From Heliocidaris erythrogramma (lineage: Eukaryota; Echinodermata; Echinoidea; Camarodonta; Echinometridae), in contig CM046853.1 of NCBI GenBank assembly GCA_025617745.1, positions 62,071,024 through 62,135,023 of the forward strand: a stretch of DNA of 64,000 nt. Direction: 5' to 3'. The position numbers were made by a program, and so were the translations under genes. Numbering within the stretch: position 1 is the first letter of the stretch; every line of letters begins with the position of its first letter. The notes under the pieces were generated by a model that did no database searches, was not told the origin of the DNA, and worked only from the letters and a program-made list of their open reading frames with translations. Below, piece after piece: positions 12,539-24,100 of this stretch.

Positions 12539-12935
12539 GGTAAGCGCTATATAGGCACCAATCCTGCTGAGCTCATGAATATTCATATCAGAAACCCCTT
12601 TTTGAAGACTTTGAAAGACACTACAAGTTTCGGACTTGTATTTTCTTACTCAGTCACCTTATTTTTAAATCAGCAAAAGAAAATTTGGTAATATAAACCT
12701 CTGCCGAGGTTCGATCTCGTGGTCCTTTCACCAAGAGAGGACTGGATTATCCGATTGCGCCACACAGAACAGCCGCTCGATGCCTTTGCTCGTTTTATTA
12801 TATTGCTACAATTCGTTTTCATGAATATTCATGCGGAATAGTCTTGACGGAATAAACCGTATTATGAGCAATTTGACGCGATATGAATATTCATCAGCTC
12901 AGCTGCAGGATTGGTGCCTATATAGTGCTTACCGT
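12539..12935. mobile_element. MITE with 45-bp inverted ends nested in the LINE
   Basis: Ends TAAGCGCTATATAGGCACCA and its inverted copy at 12905-12935 continue into ATGAATATTCATATC. The middle holds a tRNA-like minus-strand sequence. Confidence 0.75.
12697..12775 (-). repeat. tRNA-like sequence (SINE head or tRNA pseudogene)
   Basis: On the minus strand a TGGCGCAATCGG A-box-like motif is followed about 40 bases later by GATCGAACCTC, a B-box-like motif. Acceptor-stem pairing is not convincing, so it is not called as a functional tRNA. Confidence 0.5.
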
Positions 12936-12965
12936 ATACCGTATATCAGTAAGCAGGACCTGCAT

Positions 12966-13134
12966 GGGGGTGTTTCATAAAACTGTTCGTAAGTTACGAC
13001 GACTTTACGCACGACTGGTGATCAGTTCTTGTGCTAAATGATTGAGAATCTGATTAGTATAGCACCCAAGAACATGTTCCAGTCGTTTGTAAAGTCATTC
13101 GTAACTTTACGAACAGCTTTATGAAACACCCCCC
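12966..13134. mobile_element. palindromic MITE, GGGGGTGTTTCATAAAAC family
   Basis: About 169 bases. The left end GGGGGTGTTTCATAAAACTG is mirrored by CAGCTTTATGAAACACCCCC at the right, with GTTCGTAAGTTACG inner arms. Confidence 0.8.
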
Positions 13135-13578
13135 TGGGCAGACTTCAACATCTCCAAAACAAATGCGCTCGTCTTATCTGTCAAAAACCGAAATGGTCTC
13201 ATGCTACTCCATTGTTGCACGAATTACACTGGCTCCCAGTTGCTGATAGAATACAATACCGAATACTTGTTCAAACTTTCATATCTATGGTAACAACACT
13301 CCCTGTATACATCTCCTCACTCTTTCAGCAACATAGAACGTCATATTCTCTAAGATCTACATCAACCCCTTCTTGTGTCATTCCCATAAACAAGCTGGCT
13401 TTAAATCCTTTCAGTTCCTAGCCCCACGTCTCTGGAACAATCTTCCATGCATCATTTTTAAGAAACAGTGCTTCACGAGACATCTTGAAAAACACCTGAA
13501 AACCTACCTGTACAACTCTGTTAAATATAATAATTTACAAGCGCCTTGTATCCTATGGAAAAGGCGCTATATAAATCC

Positions 13579-13609
<31 letters not shown>

Positions 13610-13612
13610 TTA

Positions 13613-14640
13613 TGTACTGACGCAATCAAAATGACTCCGCGTGTCAGCCGGGCTTAATGTGTACCAATCACCAAAAAAATATTGTGTTCTTTATTTTAGC
13701 GGTTCTATGTCGATGTACTATATTCAAATATGAGCTTCAAATGTTCATTCTATAAAGAGATGATTATTGCAAGTTTAATAAACTCCCAATAAACAATACA
13801 GCGACTTGTGAGGAGACTAGTCGACGCACCCGTACGCACTCGGGTCCTACTATTTAATTTGTCTATGGTCCTAATTATGTCCTACGCGCTCGCATGAAAT
13901 ATGGGCCGATACGAAACCGAACTTGGAGTTGGGTTCCGGGCGAGGGGCGTTTATGTTGTTTTTTTTTTTTTCATTTTCTTCATATTCCTTAACTGTTAAC
14001 TCTTAGAAGGCTAGATAAAGTGTTTTGAGGTTGATTTTATACATTCTAGCTGCACTCAAATTATTGTTTAGGTGGTTGGTACTGGCTAGTGTTTACCTCA
14101 AACGCAGGTCCATGTTTATCTAGCTTTTTTGTAACATAGGTATTTGCATTTTATTGAAAGGCTCTCAAATAAAAAAACAAGATGTGATAATTTCATTTAG
14201 TACATGCCTTTTCTTAATGTCCGGTCGTGTAGTCACCACGGGATATGGGGGGGGGGGGGGCGGCGGCACTGGCCTTTCTAGACGGATGACATGGGAGGGA
14301 AAGGAACGAAGGAGCAAAATGACGTTGTGGGAAGGTGAGAAGGGTCATATAAGTTCCTTCTCATGATCTTCCCACCCCCTCTCTCTCTTTCTCTATCCTC
14401 TCTTCTCTCTCTCTCTCCCTCTTTTCATTTGTCCAGGTCAACTGCGACATTGTCTATCTAAAATGTTTTATGTAGACATTGTCTAGTATGACAAAAGTAC
14501 ATTCTCACTATATTGTTAATTTTTAATGGAAATCGGAAAATTAATGTTCGGGCAAGAGATGTAAGTCCCCGGCAAATTGTGCCCTTACGCCTCTAATGGT
14601 TTTTGCCACATTATACACTTTTAGGGTACCTTGTACAAAT
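13613..14640. other. no gene seen
   Basis: AT-rich unique-looking DNA with a G-run (14249-14260) and a C/T-rich stretch (14375-14430). No convincing coding or element structure. Confidence 0.5.
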
Positions 14641-14679
14641 ATTTCCGTTGACAGTTCACATGGTAGCTATACTGTAGTA

Positions 14680-14850
14680 GTCTAGTAGAAGAAGTAGAAG
14701 TAGAATTAATAGTATTAGTAATAGTATATAGTACTAGTGGAAGAAGTAGAAGTAGTAGTGGTAGTCGAAAAGAAGAAGAAGAAAAAGAAGAAAAAGAAGA
14801 AAAAGAAGAAGAAGAAGAAGTAGTAGTAGTAGTAGAAGAAAAAGATGTAT
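14680..14850. repeat. (GAA/GTA)n microsatellite
   Basis: Imperfect AGTAGAAGA and AAGAAGAAG trinucleotide tract immediately downstream of the UGT remnant. Confidence 0.85.
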
Positions 14851-14927
14851 TACGTTTATTTTGCATATATTACAACACTATATAGCTAGTGGCGCAGAAA
14901 TCCTCCACCCACCAATGTATACGAACC

Positions 14928-17710
14928 TTTTGAAGATGAGCCGGAGTTGTCGCTGTGAGACCGCCTACAGGAATGACATTGGGAGCCAATGGATAGATGA
15001 AATCCGACGAAAAATCAATGTTTGTCAGATGAAGGTCAAAGTCAGAAAAGCTATGAATAAAATGCACGGGAGGAAGTCCAAGTCTTTTGCCTATTTTCAA
15101 ATATGGAGGTGAGAAGGTAATCTCTGCTAGAAACTTGATAAATGTAGATATGAAAACATTCTGAAGTCTCTGTGCAAAATTCATCTTGCTGGGCAGACCT
15201 ATTGTGAACTCTGGTTGGTAAGCGTAGCTGAAGGACGAGCCTGATGCTCGGAGAAAGCCACTCCAAGATGGCGTATGTGATATCGTGACCATTGAAACAT
15301 CTCTTGAAGAGTTTCTGTCTTTTCTTAAAAGCTCTCTGATCATGAGAACGCAAGGACAGGATATATCCAACAACATTGCGTCATAAATATCTAATCTTGT
15401 TGCGAATTGCTTATCGGAGATTAGATATTCACAATCATCAACCATACGCCCTGTCAACAACTTTATCATCTCAGCAAACTGTTTGTCCTTTTCGACGAAT
15501 GCCAGAGTACTCATGGTGTGAAACATCTCGCGTACTTCCTCGTCAGGGGTTACAGCCCTATAGCTAGAAGGTCCGATAGTTAGCGGGTCCGATAAACCGA
15601 CACCCAATAGATAGAAGGTTCGATAGACCGAACGTACGAGAGGGTCCAATAGACAGACGGTTCTGTAGACCGAATCGGCGGAGGGTCCGATAGTCCGAAG
15701 GTTCTATAGATCGAATGTCCAACGGGGTCCGATAGTCAGAAGGTCCGATAGACAGAAGGTTCTATAGACCGAATCGGCAAAAGGGTCCGATAGTCCGAAG
15801 GTTCAGTAGGGGTCCGATAGTTAGAAGGTCCGATAGACCGACAATAACGTAAAAAAGGTAAAATAAGTGAATACAATATGTTTTTGATAGATTTATCTCA
15901 TAAAAGGAAAAGGGTAATGCCTTATCTTTTTTCTATGTGTATTGTAATAAACCGATGGACTAGGTCTGTAGGCCCACCCCCCCAAAAAAAAAAATTAAAA
16001 AAAATGGGGAACTTATTTTAAAGTTTTGTTTTATACATTTTCAACATGTTAAAAGTATTTTTATCAGAGCATCATCATCATCACCGTGGGGCGGGGGTGG
16101 TCCACCCATGCAGCCCAGCCCCCCCCCCCCCCCGGTTAATTTTGCCACTAAACCGATGTATTGGCAATGGGGAACGCTGACCATTGTTTGAAACATGGAA
16201 ATCTAATTATATGGTGCACACTAAAGCCCCGAGGCCCATCATGCCCGAAGCATATATTCCTAGTGGAGCAAGCTGAGGAAAGGGCGTCCCCTTCTAACAC
16301 AAGTGTTATTTTTTAAACAAAGAAATCTTATGGGGTGCACACTTTATAGTTGAATTTTCATTAAATGTAATAAACTTCTTGAGAGGGGGGCGTTTCCATT
16401 TTTTTTTTTTTTTTAGGGTTGTCATGTGATATTTTCCTACCAGCTATGATGTCAGCTTTTATACTTTTTTGAATGTTCACCGACTACACCCATACCTTGT
16501 GGCAAATTTTAGTCTGTGGACTCTGTCGGGTAAATTATACCATTTTTTTGGGGGGGGGGGTGGGGGAATTCGAGAATAGTCGGATACCTCACTGCCCGAA
16601 TATTATGATATTCGGGCTTCTTGTTGCTGCAGGACGTAAGAGGTGCTTGCTGCAAGAAACAATCTAGGCCTAATTTCTTGATTGTATGAGCGAGCAAAGC
16701 AAGCGAACGAGAGAGAGAGAAAAAAAAGAAGAATTTTGTATCCTGAGAATAGGTTCTAGCGTATTGTTATTCCGTTCTCATAATCTGTGTGACATGTTAT
16801 CGGCATCTTCCGTTCTCATATTGGGTAGAAAAATAGCATAACATTAGCTAGAGATTCAAGATGCAAACCAAATAACTTCCATAAGAATATTACTTATTAA
16901 TATAATTGGCATTGGTTTATATGGCGATTATATTAATAACTAATTAATATCAATAATGAAAATATAATGGGCATTGGTAAATAACCCTAATAATGCTAGT
17001 GAGCGAAGTTTTTGAATTTTTGTTTTCTTCTCTTTCCTTTCTGATTTCTTTTCTTTTTCTCTTCTTTTCATTTCTTTTCTTTTCTTCTTTTCTTTTCAAC
17101 CTCTTCCTTTTTTGCTTTTTCTTTGGTTGGAACGCCCCCACTTATTTTAACCACTTATTTTTTACCCACTTATCATTTTATCCACTATTTTACCCTTTTT
17201 ACGTATTTATTGTCGGTCTATCGGACCTTCTAACTATCGGACCCCTATACTGAACCTTCGGACTACCGGACCCTTTTGTCGATTCGGTCTATAGAACCTT
17301 CTGTCTATTGGACCCTCTCGTACATTCGGTCTATCGAACCTTCTATCTATCGGACCTTCTGACTATCGGACCCGTTGGTCATTCAATCTATAGAACCTTC
17401 GGACTATCGGACCCTCCTGCCGATTCGGTCTATAGAACCTTCTGTCTACTGGACCCTCTCGTACATTCGGTATATCGAACCTTCTATCTATTGGGTGTCG
17501 GTCTATCGGACCCGCTAACTATTGGACCTTCTAGCTATAGGGATGACCGCTCGTCAGGTACTGGATGCTTGAACATTTCGTATGAGAAGTTCGAAAACTT
17601 GGTATTCTTTGAGCGATAATCAGAGTAAGCACTGCTGATCAAGAAAGTCACATTATGACCTCTCTCGACTAAACTTTGGCCAATGGCTGACGACGCCAAG
17701 AAATGGCTGA
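14928..17710 (-). pseudogene. third UGT copy: exon 1 remnant split by a foldback transposon
   Basis: Two pieces of one UGT exon 1 lie on the minus strand. The upstream piece (about 17710-17558) encodes SHFLASSAIGQSLVERGH and onward to PVPDE. The downstream piece (15546-14928) continues EVREMFHTMS through DISCPC and GGLTATTPAHLQK to a GT donor. Between them sits a 2003-base TU-like element (15547-17549) flanked by an 8-bp duplication of exon sequence. The signal-peptide region is unrecognisable, and I see no exons 2-4 in 11560-14900, so this is a pseudogene. Apart from the insertion the exon 1 frame is open. The protein is clearly more diverged than A is from B, so this copy is older. Confidence 0.85.
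15547..17549. mobile_element. TU-like foldback element 2, inserted in a UGT exon
   Basis: 2003 bases flanked by the 8-bp duplication CTCGTCAG (15539-15546, 17550-17557). The inverted arms use the same tandem units as the element at 6906-8605: the left arm is about 15547-15845 and the right about 17205-17549. The core starts like that of element 1 (AAAAGG.TAATGCCTTATC, CACTAGGTCTGTAGG) but carries additional sequence near 16370-17130. No transposase is visible. Confidence 0.87.
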
Positions 17711-17910
17711 CAACTCGCTTCGTAAGTTACTGAAGTCATAAGTGAACGCTACTAAATTCGGGCATCACAAAAAAATAACAAGTCATACATTTTGATTGTA
17801 AATGTATTTATGATTCGACAAATAAAAAAGAGAAAAACTAAAAGATCAAGTCCGTCAGAAGTTCTACAAACTCAGTTTTTTACTTAACAATTTTCATAAT
17901 CAGATCAAAC
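17711..17910. other. no gene seen
   Basis: Sequence upstream of the UGT remnant; the lost signal-peptide part of its exon 1 would lie here but cannot be recognised. Confidence 0.4.
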
Positions 17911-17911
17911 A

Positions 17912-17966
<55 letters not shown>
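17911..17966. repeat. (TA)n microsatellite
   Basis: Long AT dinucleotide tract next to the Tc1/mariner-like element, which targets TA. Confidence 0.95.
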
Positions 17967-17971
<5 letters not shown>

Positions 17972-17993
17972 GAGTATATGAGTATATATATAT

Positions 17994-19354
17994 AGTGCTG
18001 GTCAAAATTTACTGTACACCCTTGTGACGAGATTTTACATCAGTTTTTATTTTCCTTGTAATGACATTTTAAACGCATTTAGATTAACAAATTTAAACGG
18101 CAAAATATAACCTAAGGATACTTGCTTTTAAATACGCTTTTTGGTCCAAAATTGATAGAAAATTGACTCTTAGATGAGAGTTCGCCCAAATTTAGCACAG
18201 GTTGTTTCGGTTACAGCCCTCTAAATCAAATATATTTGTCAAGATGATTACTTCCATTAGTAATTATCTTTAAGATATCCATCCATGATTCTTGCAGCAA
18301 CAGTCCAAAATGTCTCTTTACCACTTCTTTTCAACTCGTCCCACATATGCCATTTAGGGTTCATATACAGAAACTAAGCTCACCAAGGTTGTTATTCCAA
18401 TTGTTACATCTAATCATTTTTTTATCCACTGGATCTGCATATTATGAAGCTTGAATAAACATGTTTTCGGGGTTGTTACTGTGATGTTATGTGAAATGTT
18501 CCTAATTAAAGACACACTATGTCGCTTGTCTTGGAAATATGTTGTGGCATTCAGAGCGGTCAGTAATATCATCAATTTTGTATAAAACACCAACTTAATC
18601 ATCATAAAAGCAGGTATATACTATTTAATTCCCACATTACCTCACCATCCATGCTTGACAGTGGGAACATGCAATGAAGGCATGGGACACTTATTCACCG
18701 TTCCTATGGTCACTACACATAATTATGTGAGTTGCCCCGAAACTTATAAACTAGTTATCTTAGTGAAAGATACAAGCGTTCTTTTTCTTTGTGAAATGCA
18801 TAAATTTGATTGTTTTCATCATCGTAACATGATATCCAAGACACATCTATACTACCCAAATTGTTGAAGGAAATATGAGAACGTTAAATAATTGAAACTG
18901 TTTGACGTCTTCTGATTCTGGACCCTCACCCCAAAGAGCTTGAGTTGGACTAGTTGGCATATAGGAAGGTCTAAGTAACATCCCTGAATTCATTCATTCC
19001 ATTCATTCAGGGATGAATGGACTTAGTTCTGAAATTCATGAAGAAAATTATTACATTTAACTTCAATTATCAAACGTATGGCTACTTTGGACAATTCAAT
19101 GAGGACTTAGCGTTTCCTTCGATTTTGAAGAGAAAAGTACTCTAAAATTGCATTTTTTGTGAGTATCGAACCAAGCACCGCTAAAGTAATTCAAACCTGA
19201 AAATATCAGAACATAGTAAACATGTAATGTATAACTAAAACTTAAGTACATTTTGTCAGGGCTCAGACAAGCTCATTATGTGGGGGAATAGACACTGAAG
19301 TAAAAAAAAACTCTTCTCAAAATCCAGGGTGTAATGAAACTTTTGATCAGCAAT
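17994..19354 (-). mobile_element. degenerate Tc1/mariner-like element
   Basis: The left end GTGCTGGTCAAAATTTACTG and the right end ...TTTTGATCAGCAAT are imperfect inverted repeats with the (C)ACCC motif inside, as in Tc1/mariner termini. The minus strand near 18257-18365 encodes NPKWHMWDELKRSGKETF, recognisable as a decayed NPIExxWDELKR transposase C-terminus. Stops and frameshifts make it inactive. Confidence 0.7.
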
Positions 19355-19920
19355 GTATATACAGTGGTGTATATACATATATCAGGGGCAGCGAAGCAGC
19401 TTCCAAAGTGGGAGCATCAACAAAAAGGGCACTTTTTTTTGGGGGGGGGGGAGATGGGACACCTATTATGATGAACACAAAGCGAAAATGGGACCATTTT
19501 GGGATAACCCTATAATCTAATTAATACATTATCAAGCGTCATCTTCAATATTTTTATTGTTTCTATCTTTACGTGGTTCTAGATTATGTAGATATTGCTT
19601 CAGCTTCATAATGTGCAGTTGTGTGCAATGCACGGTTTGATCATACATTATGCCAGCGAGCGAAGCGAGTGAGCAAAAACAATTAAGACTTTCTTAAAGT
19701 GCCGAAGGTCTCGGATTGTGTTATAGGCAGCGATATAATGACAATGACAACAGCGAATTAATTCTTGGGCCATTTTTAAACAATAATTGTACATTAATTC
19801 TATGTTTTTCTTATTAATGTCTATATTAATAATTCTCAATGCATTTGTATGGTAGCATTACAACCGGTCAGATAACCAAACTTGATTATGTTTTAAGTAC
19901 AATCTCGTTAAAAAAAAGAG
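19355..19920. other. no gene seen
   Basis: Contains a G-run (19440-19451) and AT-rich sequence. A short GGGGCAGCGAAGCAGC motif near 19385 resembles ends seen in other repeats, but I could not define an element. Confidence 0.4.
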
Positions 19921-20249
19921 TAAGACCTTTAAGGTTACATTGATGTTCACATAATTATTTTATGCGATTTGCTTACTTTGATATTAAATGAAGCTTTGGG
20001 GAAATTTTCAGAATGATTGGCCTTTAGCCCTTTATAGACTACGGGCACATTCGAGCGAGCACAATATCTATTTTGCTTCGAGAGGGGAGGGACATTGTGC
20101 CTCACTCGCCCCCAGATCCACTGTGCTACAATGCAGTGGTAAGAATAGGCATGATAGGGGTATAGCCTAATTATGTTACTACATAAAGCCGCACCGATTC
20201 TTTGAAGCTAGTTATGGCTTCTTTTGTAAGCAACAGTGGGAAGTGAAAG

Positions 20250-20690
20250 GGGCACTCATGAGAAGGGAAAGAGGGTACATTTTAGCTTAGCGAGGAAAAG
20301 CAGCACTTATTAGAAGTACATGTAAATAGAGACAACTATCAGATTTGAAAGAGGAGCACTTATCAGAAGGAGAAAAGGGCACTTATTAGAGGTAAAAGGG
20401 TGCACCTAGATATGACAAGGGATACTTCCCAGAAGTAAAAAGGGCAATTATCCGATTTGGAAAGGGATACTTATCTCTGGATAAAATTGCACTTATTAGA
20501 GAGAAAAGGAGGAGACATCAGATTTGAAAACGGCAATTATCATCAGGAGAAAAGGGGCACTTATTATAAAGGAAAGTGACATTTTTAGAAGTAAAAAATT
20601 AAGGGCAGTTATCAGAGAGAAATGGGGCACTTTTAAGAAATAAAAAGGGGCAATTTTGGGGTGCCTGAAAAAGTGGGCACTCTGCCCCTG
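20250..20690. repeat. degenerate minisatellite, block B copy
   Basis: Counterpart of 3985-4400, with A/G-rich units containing GGGCACTTAT. It is somewhat longer than in block A. Confidence 0.7.
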
Positions 20691-20830
20691 CCCCCCCCCC
20701 CCCCGCCAGGGAGCGCCACCTCTAATATATGTTACTTGTTTTTAAATCATTCTGTGTGCAGCAATACTTGGGCATAGACATGTAGAGAACAAAAAGTAGT
20801 ACCTTCTATTATGATTATTCATTTGTTACA

Positions 20831-21119
20831 TTAATCATTCTTAGCTTTACTCTTGGTACCAAATATAACTTTACGGCAGCACCTTAAACAAAACAGTAAC
20901 GCATAGACCATGATGACCAAAAATAGACAGGTAATGGATAACAGTAATGCAATAACATCCAGGTTGTGATAAACTACAAACGAAAGGTCGCCGGCTGGTG
21001 ATCTTAAGTAATCGCCGCCATATTTGATCACGTGGTCGATCCAGAATGCTGCTCTTTCTCGAGCTGTCATTGGGTTATTCCTGTTGACTGCTGAGACATG
21101 TTTGGCGACTTGTGTATAC
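20831..21119 (-). CDS. UGT: UGT copy B exon 4
   Basis: C-terminal helix, membrane segment and KxKxx-type tail, as in copy A, with four substitutions in the membrane and juxtamembrane part. Confidence 0.92.
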
Positions 21120-24100
21120 CTGGACAGAGTAAGAAATAAAGTATTTGGGCAGATGAGTGGATTTTCTTGAAGCAAGTGGTTGCTAATAAAAGGAATTAAA
21201 GTGGAGGTGGAAAAGCAAAAACTGTGTGTCTGTACTTAAAAGGCATTTCAAAAAAGGGACTAAAAGGGGACAAGTAAATATCTATTTATCCCCATACGAT
21301 ACCGACCACATCTAATATCCTAGTGTACGCCATGACTGTATATAAAACTTATAGCCTCCTAGAGCTTAGATCAGACAAAATATCAAGTAAAATTGTATTT
21401 CTGTGTCAATTTATGTTCATAATTCCATAATACAATTCCATAATACTGTCTTGGTAACGTATAGGACAAAACTTGGACTTGCCCAAAGTATTTCCAGTTT
21501 ATACAGTGAGTTATTTCAATATTAAATTAGTGAAAGACTATCATTTGTCTATTTTCAAAGAGTACACAAGCCTAAACCAAAATGTGGGATTCTCGAGCGC
21601 CCTAAGCCTAAGGGGGGGGGGGGGGGGGGCTCTAGAAGAATGTATAATTTCACCAACACATACTTTGGATTATCTAAGAGGTCAGTGAGAGTCTCGTATA
21701 TGACATCAGCGTTCATGGTGAGTTTGTCGAGCTTTCGTCCCATCCCTCTTCCCACGACCCTTGCTGCAACATCGTACTGGTCTCCATAGAGAGGAATAAT
21801 GGCGATCGGTACACCGTGGTAGCATGCCTCCTGGAAACCGTTGTTGCCTCCCTGGTACATGAACACCCTTGTCTTAGGATGGCCTGTTGGTGTAAATCTT
21901 CAATTATTGCTTGTATCTAAAGTTGTCCTTGAGTTCTTTGATGAATGGTGTTGTCTCTCTAAACGGTGACGGTCCAATACATTTTATTCAAACTGATAGT
22001 ACGTGAGAAACTTATTTCTGCACGAACGCAGTCTTTGTTGATGTCTACGTCGAGACATCCCGGGGGGCCACTCAGATATATGGGTGTGTACACATGCGCG
22101 TCGAAGAAAACGCGTAAAAAGGGGTCTTTTTTCAGGTGGAACGCGTAACGTGCGTTACCCGTTAAGGGGTCCAAAAAACGCTGATTTTCAACAAAAAGGG
22201 GTGCTTTTGACTAATCTGGCCGAACGCGTTTAGGGGGTATATTTTTCACTTTGGCACCAATATGTAAATGGGACATTTTCTGATATTTTCAGGGATTTTC
22301 ACGGGGATTTACAGCCCGATTTCAGTTCAGGGAGTGGCGCGCGGCAGTGCATGCAGATGGATGCAAAAAAGAGAGGAGAATCGGGAGCGGAGAGTTCTAC
22401 CGACGCAGCCATAGTGCACTGAAATGGTTCCCCCTCTGAAATGTGTTGTTGCTTATAAGTTATAGCGCGCGCTAGCTTGCACTAAGTCAAACCTGTTTAG
22501 GGGGGCTGGATGATGAAAAACCGCGCAAATATCGTCGTTTAGGGGTCTTTTTTCATCCAAGTATAAAACCTGTTTAGGGGGTATTTTGAAAACCCATGGA
22601 CACGCATGTGTACACCCATATATCTGAGTGCCCCCCCCCCCCCCGGGCGAGACATAGGCCACAATCAGCACATGGTGTGTCAGAACATAAGGCCGATGGA
22701 ACACAGGGGTGTCCGAAATTAGGGGAGTCGGATCAAAGGGTTGCCAAAATATAGGAACTGAGGGTGTTGGAACATTGGGATGTCGAAACATAGGAAGGTC
22801 AGCACATAATATGGGTGTCGAGTCATATATTATGAACGTCGGCATATGGGGATGACGAAACATATGCGTGTTAGAACATAGGGGTGTTGAAAACAGAGGA
22901 AGGGCGATACATAGGGGTGTGGCAAGAAGAGGTATGGAAACACGTAAGTTAGAGCGTAGGGGGTTTGCAACATAGGTGTGTTGCAATATAAGGGTGTTGG
23001 AACATATTGGTGTCGGTACATAGGGGGTGATGGAATAGAGGAGTGTCGGGACATAATGTCATTGGAACATAGAGGGGGTCGGAACACAGGGATGAAACCC
23101 TTGGGAACAATCATGAGTCTGTGCGTAACAGCGTGTCTCTTGTTTACTGATTTGCCAGAGTGTAAAGTAGAACAGTCTTATAGGGTCGGTAAACAGTGAA
23201 AAACTTTACGAGTTTAACGTGTTCAAGGCAGACTGGCTTTAAAGATTGGGAAGAGACATTATCGTTTTGAGGGCTAGACATCGGAGTCCTAAAATGATTA
23301 CGCTGGTAAAAAATTAATGTTCGTCTGGGGGTATTCGTTTGAAATTATTATATTTATAATTATTGGAATCCTTGAAGCCTTTATAGACATTAAAGTAAGA
23401 AAAAAATGTTTGCAGTTAATCAAGTAAATTAATTTTAGGTAGGTTTACTCGACTATCATTACCTAGCAACTTTTTTATTTATCCAATATCGTAATATGGC
23501 AAAAAAATGTCCTTCTATATATATATATATATTTCTGATTTTCTTGTTTAAATTCATGTTACTACAGAGAATCAAACTTACCAAGTAAATCGTTTTGTGG
23601 TACCCACGGCATTATCTTAATGTTCGGCGACAATTCCAAGTCGGGCGGCGGATCCACCAACTGCCAAATGACCTTCTGTTGTAGTTTTCGGAAAGTTTCG
23701 GCAAACATTTCAACAAAGCCTGGTGTGAGTTTAGCAACTGCGGAGAAGTATGTGCCTAAAGTAAAAAGGATAACACCATCGACTCCCGAACTCTGCATGA
23801 AATCCTCTAGGTCCTTTACAGTCATATAACGATAGAATGGAAATGATATACATTAGGCGTTGTTTGGATTTTAGGACATCTACCTCTAGACAACTATCCC
23901 ATGTCAACTACTCCTCAATTCGATACTCTGGGGTAATAGTCTGAATCAGTGGTGGATTCAGGGGGGGGGGACTTCCGACCCGTGCCCGCCCCCTCAAAGA
24001 AAAGTACATTGTGCCCCCTCTTTTAAGAATTGTGCACCCCCCCCCCCCTTTTTGAACTGATAATTTTTTTTTGCTTATCAGAGAATTTTGGAGGAAAACT

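Larger units (their letters stand above)
12150..13612 (+). mobile_element. CR1/L2-like LINE 3' fragment, interrupted by two MITEs
   Basis: The left part (12195-12536) encodes reverse-transcriptase thumb sequence (WLMNKLKLNSSETEFF, STIRNLGLVFD, then DYGGCLLG). The right part (13139-13540) continues LQHLQNKCARLICQ, LHELHWLPVADRIQYRIL and, after a frame change, APRLWNNLPC and EKHLKTYLY. The 3' end has AAAGGCGCTATATAAATCC and an (ATT)n tail. The element is 5'-truncated and dead. Confidence 0.85.

Noticed and set aside
22453..22986. 177-residue minus-strand open frame
   Set aside because: It runs through the 16-17-base minisatellite (HPYVPTPL-like repeats) and the hAT-like end. The period keeps it open; there is no start context or domain.
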